From NCBI GenBank assembly GCA_029834535.1, contig JAQMWT010000564.1, positions 1 to 64,000 of the forward strand: a stretch of 64,000 nt of DNA, in the 5' to 3' direction. The number at the start of each line of letters is the position of its first letter. Within the stretch, counting starts at the first letter, position 1. The notes beneath the pieces are model-generated. The model ran no database searches. It had not been told where the DNA came from and was given only the letters and a program-made list of their open reading frames with translations. The stretch comes from Chrysophaeum taylorii. Taxonomy: Eukaryota > Sar > Pelagophyceae > Pelagomonadales > Pelagomonadaceae. A program made the translations under genes and the position numbers. Shown piece by piece: positions 9,619-19,682 of the stretch.

Positions 9619-10780
9619 TTAACGACGTTGCGGTCGAAAGCAGATGTATATCAACGTTCCGAACAATATCTTCGGCATAGGAAAGTTGATCGTTAAGGCG
9701 GAGAAAGTCGGCTCGTCGGAGGTAGAAGTAGCGATGATGTCAGCAGATTGCAGCAAAGTTTCAAACAACTTGTTGATCTTATCTTGGAGTTGGGCTGTGG
9801 TTGCACTTTGGGTAGTATGCTTAGACAATTCGCGAAATTGATCTTCAAGGGCATGCATAGTGTGCTTTGTACGATCCAATAACTTCATATCTGATCGGGA
9901 TGGTCTGTCAAAAGTGCGCGCATACACAGGTCGGTCATTAGATTGGCCAGTGCTGCGAGCTCTGGTGACATAAGAGTCGCCAGAACGGTAATACCTAAGA
10001 TCATGAGGAGAAAAGGGCTGGCTAGCATCCTTCGAATTACGAGGGCGTCGTGCGTTAAATCGGGTTCGACTGTTGTCCATTAGTTGGAGTGGTAAGCGAC
10101 GCGAAAACGTTAGCAACATGCGCTAGTTCTGTGTCAGTGTTATCCAGAAGTTGAGACAGTAGCAATTTGGGTTTTTGGTGGGTGGATAACCCTTCAACAT
10201 AAGGAATCCAATAAACTGGTGGTTCAAGGCCTCTTTTATCGCTTGCGGTATTGGACACGGAGTTGTAAAGATCCAAAGCGAACTCAAGGGCACACTCGGT
10301 TCGCTCTTCACTTTCGGCTCCCGATCAGGTTCAGGATCCGGCGGAACGTCCAGTTTTGGTTGTCGGGGAGGGGGCAGCAGAAGAAGTATGAGCCGCCCCC
10401 GGCGCATCTGTTTGAAGCGGAAGCAAAGGTACTTCTGGCGGTTTCCATTTGGTGAGATCCTGGAGATCATCTCTTGACACCCGCTTGACGACACGGGTAC
10501 GCGCATTCAACGGCGGGACCTGTACGTGACGTAGGGTGGTGTCGGTAATTCGCAGATACTGCTTAGAGGGTCGATCTGTAGGGCTCAGCGCGGTCGGCAG
10601 GACTTCGCCACGTTGGCGGAAACCTCTGGTCACGGAGTTGTGCAGATCGAGCGCTAAAATCGCAAGAGTGTATGGGGGCACGACGGACGCCAAGTGCTTG
10701 AACGAGTCTGTCCTAGACAAGCCAGCCCAATCATAGTCAAGCGGAATCGTGAGCAACTCTGCGGTCATTCTGAGAGTCAA
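9619..10780 (-). pseudogene. gag-like frames of unknown family
   Basis: Three partly overlapping minus-strand frames (10780-10331, 10276-10055, 10119-9619) appear to be one broken protein. Readable parts are DLHNSVTRGFRQRGEVLPTA, TDTTLRHVQVPPLNARTRVV and a coiled-coil segment HALEDQFRELSKHTTQSATT, followed by an amphipathic KINKLFETLLQSADII. An Arg-rich stretch (RTRFNARRPRNSK) precedes the coil. Part of it (10655-10440) has a diverged copy at 17209-16990. It follows the methyltransferase of element II on the same strand and may be its downstream pol or a separate gag. I do not recognise a domain. Confidence 0.4.
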
Positions 10781-10810
10781 AGGCGGAGTGTCCGAACGGT
10801 GCGGTCCTAG

Positions 10811-11917
10811 TCAAAGAGGAACTCGCGTAACGGTGTAAGCCGTATCCGTTGCTTCTCGGGACGAGCCTAAATTGTTCAGCTGGAGCAGGTTTCGTTCATC
10901 TTCGTAACCTACGGCTGCAGCAAATTTTTGTTGCATATTTGCGCAAGTTTTTGGAGCTTCTTGCAGGTGCAGCGGGTGACTGGAGACCAACAACCGCACG
11001 CGACAGCTCATCAAATTGGGCGTAATGTCGTGAAAATTGACGACGTACACGTAGGGGTGTAAACGCGCAATGTAAGAAATAATCGAAGCTTCTTGTTCAA
11101 TCAGCCACATCATGAAGCCAGCCATTTTGCACAGCTTCATCGTCCAATGAGTGGCCGAAACTCCCTTGCCGACATCTCTGGACGTCAAATTGCAGAGTGC
11201 TGAATGAACGCAGGGCGGGGGCGCGATGCACATCGACGATGACCATTCCGCTTCGGGCAAATAGGCCTTTGTCAATCGAAGGGTCGTTGAGTAGCGTCCG
11301 CCGAGCGTGTGCTGAACCACAGGCACCATCGGAGAATTCTTATGATGGATCTTACTGGCAGCTGCGGAAGAGGCAAGAGCGAGGACGACTCGAAACGACG
11401 TCCCGCACAACTCGTTCGCTCGTTGCAGCCCTAAAGTGCTGCCTCCGGCGCCGCTGAATAGCATCACAACCTTGCGATACGTGACCGGCAGCCATTGGGT
11501 TTTTTCAAATCTTCGGCAAATCTCGCCTTCTGTAGCCTCTCGGCATTTCTTTTCTTCTTCGTCGGATCGTCGGTCGAAATCGTCGTTGCCAAGCGATCTT
11601 TGACGGGAGGTCACGTCCTTTTCGGCGGAGTGGGCCGTATTTAGTACCGAGCTCAAAAGCATCGGTGAGGGGGCCGCGTGACATTGCGTCATATGGCTTG
11701 CGACCGAAACAGTAAACGACAGGCTTGCCTTATCGTAAGTTGCTTCACAGTCCTTCGTTGATCCTTCAACCGTAGAGACGTTAAACTCGGCCTCGTGACG
11801 AATAATATCACCGAGGGCGAGCACTTCCCCTTGAGAGTAATCACGGTCGGCACATCTTGTGTGGATGAAATCGCTACGCGAGCGGCGGACTTGTCGTGAT
11901 CCTCGCGAGAGGAACAC
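10811..11917 (-). pseudogene. second C5-cytosine DNA methyltransferase domain (element II)
   Basis: The 368-codon frame has a charged N-terminal part, then VVMLFSGAGGSTLGLQRANE (motif I, SAM binding, 11467-11408), a motif II-like VVLALASS with the usual acidic residue lost, SAAASKIHHKNSPMVPVVQH, and MCIAPPPCVHSALCNLTSRD (motif IV with the catalytic Cys, about 11227-11170). WLIEQEASIISYIARLHPYV and VVNFHDITPN then occupy the place of motif VI. The C-terminal part is short, without a clear motif IX or X. It differs strongly from the enzyme at 2000-3640 (PPC without Q, different spacing), so it is a separate lineage. The frame overlaps the protease frame by about 230 bp with a shift. Confidence 0.72.
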
Positions 11918-12981
11918 ATTCCATCGACTACCCCGAGTTGCTCGTATCCAGAGGATGTAGCAACAAAAACTTGCCCGTCTTTCAAGGGCTCTGAAAGGGT
12001 GACTGGTGCGCTGTAAGTGCGTCCAGGCTCAACCTTCATCGTGCGCGCAGCGTAGGCAGCCACTTCATGGGCAGCGCTGCTCGAAACTTGAGAAGGCGCA
12101 ACGGTCGAGACTCCCCAGGTCGTCGAGGCTACCGCTCGTTCCGGCGGTGGACGCTGGAGGTCTCTAATCGTGCACAAGCGAGCGAAAACTCGACCCTCGA
12201 CCGTATTCATGCTCTGCCTCACCGCGGGGTGCTGGTGACCGTAAATCGGAACTACCACGGGGTTGCGCTCATAAGTTGATCTGAACGTCAGGACAGGGGA
12301 ATCGACTCGTCGATCCTGCACCTTTAGCCACTTGCGCCCATATGCGACTTGCGTGCGGTGAAACGCAATGCGATTGTGCGGGTAATCCACCACGGCTCCC
12401 AGCACTCGAATATCGCGCGCTCCCAATAAAAATAAATGATTCGCATCAGCCACGATGGCAACCACCGGGACTGCAGCGTCGTCCGCAAGAGCAGTTCATA
12501 GCGCGACCCATTTGTGAATAGTCGTCGTATTCAATGACCCATACAGGGTGCGCTCGAATGGGAGTTCGCCTTGTTCGAAGATTTTCTTATCCTCCGCCAG
12601 CTTGGCGACCATCTCGCGGCAAATATAGGAGACATCAGCCTTTCCATCAACACCAATGGTCGTTGCGAACTTCGGAACGTCTCGTCTTTTATGAATAAGT
12701 CCAACCATGAACGTCAGCGTGCCAGTGTCCAGACAACCGATGGTAACGAGGTCTTCTTCGATCGTTTTCCCATCGCGCGGCGACAGAGCGGTATGACGGC
12801 ATCGCCCCTTCGGATCCGCGTTGCCCGGCATCTGCATCGTTACAGCTGCCATCTCGTGCATCGCGCGTCTCGCCTCTGAATCTTCAGCGGCGCGCAGCAG
12901 CATCTTTGTCTGATGGCTCTCTCTCTTTTTTGGTCGCGAACTCGGGTGGGCTCGGCACCTCGGCGGCTTCCTCATATCCAA
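11689..12981 (-). pseudogene. aspartic protease of element II, with one in-frame stop
   Basis: Two frames, 12981-12496 and 12465-11689, are in the same phase, separated by a single TGA at 12496-12498. The first contains TTIGVDGKADVSYICREMV (12660-12610), resembling the protease signature IDTGADVSYI with the DTG altered to DGK. The second begins with VVAIVADANHLFLLGARDIR then VLGAVVDY, matching the LLGxDxLxxLGxxID block that closes Ty3/retroviral proteases. Further down, Arg/Val-rich sequence leads into the methyltransferase. The changed active site and the stop suggest decay, though read-through of the lone TGA cannot be excluded. Confidence 0.6.
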
Positions 12982-14937
12982 GTTTCGCTGATGCCTCGGG
13001 GTTCTCCCATATGGCGTTCACTTCATCTTCCCACGACACTTCCATCGACTTGTCCCCGGGTCGTCGATCTCCACTTCCTATTCCAGTTTGGTCTCGGTTC
13101 GTCGCAGCATCTTCGCTGCAGCTCAGCGATCGACTCCTTCTTTGCTCGGGCGGTTTCTTCAGCAGGAAGCTCTGAGCCTTCGTCCACAATTGCTGAAAGC
13201 TCCACGTCGTCTTATTTCCGCGAACGCTGTCTGACTTCATCCAGCTCACGTATCCATCATTCGTGCCCTTCTCAGCTTCATCGGCGCCTCGACTGTCCTC
13301 ATCGGTCTCCGGCAGCGAGTTCTGACACTTCTCAATCGGAGGCACATTCACTTCCTCCTTTGTTTCATCGGACGTTTCTTGCAATCGCTCGTCCGTCAAG
13401 TTGGGCATTTCTGCCCATTTCTCCTCAATCGGTGCATCTGTGGTCTGATCTGCCGTGACCAAAACCGTTTCGGGGGGGACACAGGAAAAGAAGACGTCGT
13501 CCCCGACGTCAACTCGGTTGGCATGACGTCGTCGATTTGATCGTCATTGGATGACGCACACTTCGATAGAATAGATGACACTGAATTATGAGGCGCTGGT
13601 TCGTCATCCGCCGAGTATGAGTGTTCCCAGTGGCGCGGAGATTCCAAAGCTTCGATTGACATTGCTTCCACGTACTGTGTGGAAGGCCGCCGAACGATCC
13701 GAGTGTCGGTGGTAGTTTCCTCCGGTTGCAAACGATGGCTGCTCGTCACTGCGGCATCGGCAACATCATCGGACGGTTGGCCGGAGCGTGGCTTCGGGTA
13801 CTTTATAACTCCCAATGGTTACTGCGCTTCGCACGGGGTTTGGAAAGCAAAAGTGGCGCTCGAATAACCCGAATTTTCTTGGTATCGGCCTCCGTCGTAT
13901 TCGTCGTCGCGCGATCGGCGTCGTCTGTGCTGGCGCGAACTTCGACTGGGGCTCTTGTTATCTTTGTCTCTCTCAGGTGTCAGTTCGGCAGGGCCCAGTA
14001 CCTCTGGAGCGGCTTCGTCCCTGTAAACGACAGGTGCTCCCAAGTCTATCCGAACTGCTTCGATCGTCTCGTCTATCGAAACGTCGACACATACATCACC
14101 TTCTTGCCAAAACTCCGACCAATCGTAAATTAACTCTCCGTCGGCGAATAAACCCATGCCTCGGGGTCGAAATCGCACTTCTTTCCGCTCAGACGGTTTC
14201 TTCCTTAGGAAACAGTGAGCTCGCATCCTTATCTTCTGTACGCTCAACTTCCTCTTATCCGTGCTGATCCTCCCATCCAAATTCGATTCTAGGCGGCAGC
14301 TACTCTCACCCCTCATAGTCTGTTCGGGATCTTGCTTTATCACACAGCCATCATCATATGCAGGCTGCAATTATTCGAACTCGTCGTTTGTGAGTAACAC
14401 GCCAGAGCTTTTACAGAGCACCAAAGGCGGTTCATGCATTATAAGGTTCTTTACCTCTTCAGATTTCGTATTCATTTTTTTCGGCCACTTCGCTGGGCCT
14501 ATCATCAGCCCCATCGCTTAAAATGTCGGCAATGGCCTCGTCACACAAAATGTCTGCACACAAAGCGTCTTCTATCGGCAAAAAGAACAAAATGTGTGCA
14601 ATCGGTTCGTCGGGGGCCCTGCAAAAGAAGAAGGCGTCGTCCCCGACGTCACATCCTTCAAGAAAGGGCCATCAGAGGGCACGTGACGTTCGATGGGCGT
14701 GTAAAAAGGTGCGCGCTTGTAATTCGAGATAATCCTCTGCGACCCATCGTCGATCGATTGGGGAGACGAAGTGTCATCCACCTGAATGTCCGGAGGTAGA
14801 CTCATAGCATCGAGCGTAGCAGCGGCGGGTCCATTCCTTTGGTCGTCATCGGCTGCACGGGGCTCGTAAGTCGAATTCAAACAAAACTCCGGCGCGTCGT
14901 CAAAAAAAAAAGGCTGTGTTAGCTGACGACGAATCAT
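12884..14937 (-). pseudogene. gag C-terminal charged linker (element II)
   Basis: Frames at 14937-14572, 14370-13819, 13815-13396 and 13462-12884 form one long, acidic, Ser/Glu/Arg-rich region between gag and protease. A short motif repeats: KKPSERKEVRFRPRG at about 14190 and LLKKPPEQRRSRSL at about 13140. An Arg-rich patch (SRQHRRRRSRDDEYDGG) is present near 13900. No folded domain is recognised. Excision of the SINE at 15064-15235 joins its start to the upstream gag frame. At least three frameshifts are needed to connect the parts. Confidence 0.45.
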
Positions 14938-15063
14938 ATCGTGCCACAGAAGGCGACACCGGGTCAGAAGCGATTGTTTGCTTCGGCCCGTAGTTTAACG
15001 ACGCTTCGGTTAGATTCTCCGATCCTGTGGGGACTTCGGTTTGGGTGTCCTTATTCGATTTGG

Positions 15064-15235
15064 TTGTCAGTCACATCGCGGTCTCCTCGTCGCATGGCGA
15101 CAAGCTTGATGGTCACTTTCCGCCGACCGACCTTTCGGCGCTCCTCGTCTACAGGCCCGTGATTCCGGGCTGGCTCCTGTCGGTCCGGCCTGGCTCCCAT
15201 GCTCGGGAGAGGTCTGAAGTTAGTTAGTTAGTTAG
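15064..15235 (+). mobile_element. SINE-like retroposon R1, 5'-truncated, with 13-bp target duplication
   Basis: The 172-bp insert is the 3' half of the R1 family and ends in (TTAG)n. It is flanked by perfect copies of TTATTCGATTTGG at 15051-15063 and 15236-15248. Removing the insert and one copy restores the minus-strand gag frame of element II (...QPKSN then KDTQTEVPTG). 5' truncation plus a 13-bp duplication is typical of target-primed reverse transcription. Confidence 0.9.
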
Positions 15236-16262
15236 TTATTCGATTTGGGTTGGTCTTGCCCGTAGTCTAACGACGTTTCGGTCGGGTCAGAGGCCAGTAG
15301 GAACTGCTGCTGATGGGGGGTTGCGCAATCAGCGCTCGAATGACCGGAGTGGCCGCCGCAGTCGTAAGCGCATCGGCGACCGTAAAATCGACACACCCTA
15401 TTGGGGTCGTAATCGGCGTCCGCGTAGTCAGTCCGCTCGGCTTGTTTATCGTCCCCACAGCGGCGGGAACGCGCGGGTTTTGTAGATTCATGCCTTTCAT
15501 CGCCTCTTTGCGAATGAAAGAGTCGACCTCCATTATCACGCGGTCGGTTCGGTTTCGGAGTCGCCGGTGATCGCGTTCTGCGGTAATTCTGTTCTTCCAG
15601 CGACGTCGTAGAATCATCTGCCCAATGCACATGTCGCCCTCCAGTCTTCTTCGGCATCGGGCTTTGGGTGGTCTTCCATAATTTCCGGATCGACCCCTCT
15701 CTCGTAGTTTCCGCTCTACGCTCCGGTACGGTCCGCCCCGCGGGTGATCGGTGCTCCCGATCCGCACTGTTGGAACGTCTCACGTTTATTCTCGCTTCCA
15801 TCGACCCTCGTTCTCTTCGCAGCTGTCGAGTCTTCTCTCGTAGTGCTTGCGACTTGGCACGGTCTCCGCGAAGCTCGTCTTCGAGCTCTCGCTGCTCTTG
15901 TTGACGTATATGTTCTCGCCTTTCTTCGGCTTCTTCTACTTGTCGTTGAAACTCGGCGGCCAAGCGCTCTCTCTCGCGCTTCGTTTCCTCGAGCTTGCTC
16001 GGAACCACGTTATTGTGTCCGACTCTTTACTGCTCAGAGGGCTTTCACCACGTGCGGGTGTTGATGCCACCGGCCCGTAGTTTAACGACGACGCGGTCGC
16101 ATGTGACGGTGAGAAAATTAATTTTGCTCTCTCTTGTACAGGTAATTCGTCCGCGTCGACGTCTTCGTCGCCGCTGTCGCGTCTCTCCACGCGGCCCACT
16201 TCTTCGGCCACCGGATGCGCCGGAGGTTGTTCTTCTTCATGCTCGTCAGCTTCCTCCTTCAT
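15232..16262 (-). pseudogene. gag N-terminal and coiled-coil region with zinc-knuckle-like motif (element II)
   Basis: Two overlapping minus-strand frames. The first (16262-15936) is acidic (KEEADEHEEEQPP, DEDVDADELP) and matches the start of the gag at 22400-21792. The second (16008-15232) begins with a long charged coiled coil (KLEETKRERERLAAEFQRQV), then a basic region and a Cys/His cluster CRFYGRRCAYDCGGHSGH near 15390, possibly a degenerate zinc knuckle. A motif of the type TExSLxYG recurs (SSLNYGP, TSLDYGQ, ASLNYGP). The reading frame runs into the SINE at 15235. gag proteins form the particle that packages element RNA. Confidence 0.55.
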
Positions 16263-16659
16263 GTCGATGATGAATCTCTAAGTCCAGTTAGGATTCGCTC
16301 ACTCGTCGTAGCACACGTCCTCGGTATTGACGTGATCCTCCGCTGCCCAATCCAAATCTGGGAACAGCGGTTGCGGAACTCTTATCCGCTCGGTACTCCT
16401 TTGATACCGTGTGGGTGGCGATCCCACTCGCAAACAGCTTCCGCCGTTCAGCTACAAAATCCCGGGATTCGCGCTGCGATTTCCGACTCGCGCGTGTTCG
16501 CCGTCTTTCGGGACGCACGAACTAAATAAATCTCACGTGGGAATTTCCAACGCAGACGGCCTTCCGGAGTCGGCACGCTTGATCAGGGCGTGGACGCGGC
16601 CCCGGACCGTTTAGTAGTAGTGCAACGCGGGCACTCGTTCGTCGGCGACCGGTATAGTC

Positions 16660-16994
16660 GCACGATCGTATATCCTCCACCACTTGTCGCGGCGTAAAAC
16701 GAAAAAAGGTTCCCGACCCTGGGGGACACTGGGGTACTCACCAGCACGCCGGAGCTCTCTCTACACTCAAGGTAGGCTCGGGCTTGGGGCCGGCTACGCG
16801 ACGCCACAAACTTGTTCACGCTCGCCTAGCCTCTCGACTCGAGGCTGGCAGTTGCTATATGACAACAAGATACTCTTGACAGAGTAGAATGACCTCACTT
16901 GACATCACAAGATAAATGGGAAAAGGCGTCCCGTCGAACGGGCGCAAGCCTTGAAAAGTGGGGTAAGCCTTAGGAAGCAGGAGTTGCCGTCACA
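16660..16994 (-). repeat. LTR of element II (beta family)
   Basis: Read on the minus strand it starts TGTGACGGCAACTCC at 16994 and shares blocks with 22795-23119 and 63190-63519: the CCCGT(C/T)GAACGGG palindrome, AAGCCTTA, and a segment with GAGTACCCC. It is the most diverged of the three. The inner boundary near 16660 is approximate because conserved leader sequence continues into 16300-16620. It abuts the frame at 16990-17209. Confidence 0.6.
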
Positions 16995-17253
16995 GTTTCC
17001 ATTTGGTGCGATCATCGAGATCAGTCGCTGACACCCATTTGACGATACGTGTGCGCGTGTTGAACTGTGGAATCTGTACGTGACGAAGGGTGGTGTCAGC
17101 GATTCGCAGGTAGTGCTCCAAGGGTCGATCTACAGGGCTCAGCGCGGTCGGCAAGACTTCGCCACTTTGACGGGAATCTTTGGTCACGGAGCTATGCAGT
17201 AGAGATAGAAAATCCCATTTAGGGTTAGTAATCCCCCCCCTACTCACACCCAC
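16990..17253 (-). pseudogene. fragment homologous to the frame at 10440-10655
   Basis: The peptide TDSRQSGEVLPTALSPVDRP-like, ADTTLRHVQIPQFNTRTRIV and DRTKWKL matches DTTLRHVQVPPLNARTRVV and LTKWK in the 10331-10780 frame. On the right it is cut at 17209/17210 by the LTR of element IV, and on the left it ends at the beta LTR start. It is a remnant of the same unknown coding family, caught between two LTR insertions. Confidence 0.5.
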
Positions 17254-17387
17254 ACACCTAAGTCACCAATAATCGCTGTGTCCAACACCGCGCCGTTCTC
17301 TGTGTCTCGTTAGAGACAGGGCGTAAGACCGGCACTAAAGCTGCCATCATTCTCTACCAGGGGCACAGTGATTTTTACTGTTCTCTA
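17210..17387 (+). repeat. LTR of element IV (alpha family)
   Basis: This 178-bp copy, TAGAGATAGAAAAT to TTTACTGTTCTCTA, matches 60464-60647 closely (shared CATCATTCTCTACCAGGGGC) and the minus-strand copy at 8992-9187 more weakly. GGTTTGGACCCAGTCCGGTA follows immediately and is the likely primer-binding region. Confidence 0.75.
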
Positions 17388-17554
17388 GGTTTGGACCCAG
17401 TCCGGTACTGGTAGAGGAACGTCAATCCGTAAAGACATCGATCTCGATCGACGTCTCAGACAAAGACACCGGATTTCCAGATAGAGCAATCTCCCGAAAT
17501 TCCCGAAGTTTCCAGGACCGTAGCCAAGTCTCATCACTTGCTACTGGTGAAAAC

Positions 17555-18163
17555 ATGAGAAAACAACTTGCAAAAAGCAACCCCAACAACATGGCGACTC
17601 ATGACCCCAATGTCACGAGCCTGGAATTCGCGAAGCAATTCGCTACCACAACCGTTCACGCGGACACCCCCCTTCAAAGACAAAGTCAACAAGACGTCGC
17701 TTACGAGCTCCCCAGCCCTATCCTTCAGGCGTTGAAAAACGCTCAACTCACCCCACAGATGCTCGCCCACTACATCTTCAATACGTACCAAGACAAACCA
17801 CATCAAAGAGCATATTCTCTGGCTCGTTACTTCGACTATATGCCGCATCTCGAACAGCAGCTCTCACAGTCCACAGCCTACACCTCTATACACCTCAGCG
17901 ATGAAGAGATACTCAAAACTATCCACAAAATACTGCTCTCACGTAATACGCCTAGCATCGTCACCGCCCGGTTCATCACCTGGCCAACGTACCGAAAGCC
18001 TGATACATACACAGAGGCACTCATTCGTCTCGGCGACTGCCTCCGTACCCCTTACGCGTATCACCTTCTTGTCTACGACAAAGCAGCGATCAACGATCTC
18101 AACAAGCTGGCCAAAGGACCCACTCCATATCCGCCACGGGGTTATCGCACTGGCACAATGTGA
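17555..18163 (+). CDS. gag of element IV
   Basis: The 202-residue frame starts at ATG 17555, about 170 bp after the LTR. SPILQALKNAQLTPQMLAHY matches the end of the N-terminal gag frame of element I. YFDYMPHLEQQLSQS, LSDEEILKTIHKILL and EALIRLGDCLRTPYAYHLLV match the segment of element I gag near 5700-5480. The roughly 120 residues present between these blocks in element I are absent here, so this is an internally deleted gag. The end at 18163 is probably a frameshift, as related Pro-rich sequence follows. It encodes a presumed capsid-like RNA-packaging protein; no zinc knuckle is seen. Confidence 0.55.
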   Translation: MRKQLAKSNPNNMATHDPNVTSLEFAKQFATTTVHADTPLQRQSQQDVAYELPSPILQALKNAQLTPQMLAHYIFNTYQDKPHQRAYSLARYFDYMPHLEQQLSQSTAYTSIHLSDEEILKTIHKILLSRNTPSIVTARFITWPTYRKPDTYTEALIRLGDCLRTPYAYHLLVYDKAAINDLNKLAKGPTPYPPRGYRTGTM

Positions 18164-19194
18164 AGCTACACGAAGAACTCGCCTGCGAGCCTTTCTGCAT
18201 TGTGCCCCTCACTCGCATCCCAAACCTTCAACAACACCTCTATCATCTTAAACTCGTCCCGATCAAGAAAGACCGCCTCCGTCTCCGATGCCAAGACCCA
18301 ACGCCGCCGTCATCCCACGTCAACGTCCGGTCTTCCCCAACCACCCCAGCCGTTCTTACGGCCACCCCCCCCAAGCAAACTTCTCTCGACGTTGCGACCC
18401 AAGACCCGATCATCTCGATGGTCACCCCACCTCCCACTGTCCAGCACGTTCTCGAACATGGACAACACCCACCTTCAGCCATCCACCCCGCTGGATGTCA
18501 AACATCCCACGTCAAAGTCTCGGCCCCCACAGCCGTCACTCCAGACCCCGGTATAGCCAAAGTTACTCCACAACCTGGTACACCCCACCTTTACGATGAC
18601 ACTCCACCTTATTCGACAATCGCGCCAACGATGTCGAATACCCCACCACCAAGACCGACTTTCATACCCCCTTTCACTCCCCCCACTCCACCGGAGCCAC
18701 CACCTCCTTCCCCGGAGCCTCCCTTCCCACTCTCGGCGACTCCCCCTTCACCATTTCTTCAAGTTCCCCAACATCCTCGACACCGACTCGCCGCAACACC
18801 CATTCCCTTCCCGACGATCATGCCACCTACGGCTACGACGGCCCCGGCACTTCCATTCCTACCCAAGCCCCTTCCGTGGCTCAAGCTCCTGCCGCCCCAT
18901 CATCGGACCCTCCTGTCCGATCTTCATCACCTTTCGAAAGTCGCTGTCCCCCCGATTTTCACCTCCACCCGCGTGATTGCGCACTCCACGGCTACGACCC
19001 TTCTCCCGTCACCACCCAAGCATCACTCAACCTTCCTTCTCCAAGTTCCAATGCACCTCCGTCCGCGCTCCAACAAGAGCTGGCCGCCACACAAGTTGCA
19101 CTCGACTCCCACACCGCAGAGTTGGCAGCAACCAAGACAGCGCTCACCGTCAAGGACGACGCTTTGTCCTCCACAACCGCCAAACTCATCATAG
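18160..19194 (+). pseudogene. Pro/Thr-rich low-complexity frame (element IV)
   Basis: A 344-codon open frame dominated by Pro, Thr, His and Ser (FIPPFTPPTPPEPPPPSPEP and similar). The strand is C-rich and almost free of stops in several frames, so openness here is weak evidence of coding. It sits where a gag linker would be expected. No domain is recognised. Confidence 0.3.
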
Positions 19195-19682
19195 CCGACG
19201 CTGCTTTAGCCTCCGCCACCGCCAAGCTCGCCACCCAAGCCGACGAACTGGTCTCCACCCACGCTGAACTCCATCTCAAGAACACCCAGCTCAAGGCACT
19301 CAAAACTGCCCACGCTGACATCCACAACTCCCACAACGAAACCCACGCCGCCGTCCACACCATCCTTGCCTCATTGGATACCACCAACTCCACTTCGGAT
19401 GCTGCTTTGCATCTCTCACCTCTCCCCACTACCCATCACCTCCCTTTATCCCCTTCCGAACACACCTTCCCCGATGCCTCTCTCCCGCTCCTACCCGCGT
19501 CCCATCACCATCTCCACGGCTGCCCCGGACCCGGTTCTCCTGGTTCACCACACATCCAACACCGGCGACCGTACCCCCGCCACCGGCGATGTTCTCCACG
19601 TGCAGAGCGAAAGCAAGAAGCAAGACAACGTAGATCAAGAGCCGACAACCTCCGAATTATCAACAGACAGCTCTCTCCCTGA
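18876..19682 (+). CDS. coiled-coil repeat protein segment (element IV)
   Basis: The 268-codon frame contains heptad-like repeats: LQQELAATQVALDSHTAELA, ATKTALTVKDDALSSTTAKL, ASATAKLATQADELVSTHAE and LHLKNTQLKALKTAHADI. These predict a long parallel coiled coil of Ala/Leu type. A second copy of the same segment, with a few changes, is at 52215-52439, so it is part of a dispersed family. The Pro-rich start and His/Arg-rich end are probably not the native ends. It may be the self-association region of a gag-like protein; this is inferred from position only. Confidence 0.5.
   Translation: MAQAPAAPSSDPPVRSSSPFESRCPPDFHLHPRDCALHGYDPSPVTTQASLNLPSPSSNAPPSALQQELAATQVALDSHTAELAATKTALTVKDDALSSTTAKLIIADAALASATAKLATQADELVSTHAELHLKNTQLKALKTAHADIHNSHNETHAAVHTILASLDTTNSTSDAALHLSPLPTTHHLPLSPSEHTFPDASLPLLPASHHHLHGCPGPGSPGSPHIQHRRPYPRHRRCSPRAERKQEARQRRSRADNLRIINRQLSP

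Larger units (their letters stand above)
10811..16994 (-). mobile_element. LTR element II (beta family) with its own DNA methyltransferase
   Basis: On the minus strand: LTR (16994 to about 16660), gag (16262-12884), protease (about 12660-12350) and DNA methyltransferase (11470 to about 10811). Neither reverse transcriptase nor integrase is recognised downstream before a different element begins, so the copy is truncated or non-autonomous. The protease C-terminal part resembles Ty3/gypsy and retroviral types rather than copia. A 5'-truncated SINE sits in gag at 15064-15235. The family recurs at 20214-23119 and 63190-64000. Confidence 0.65.
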
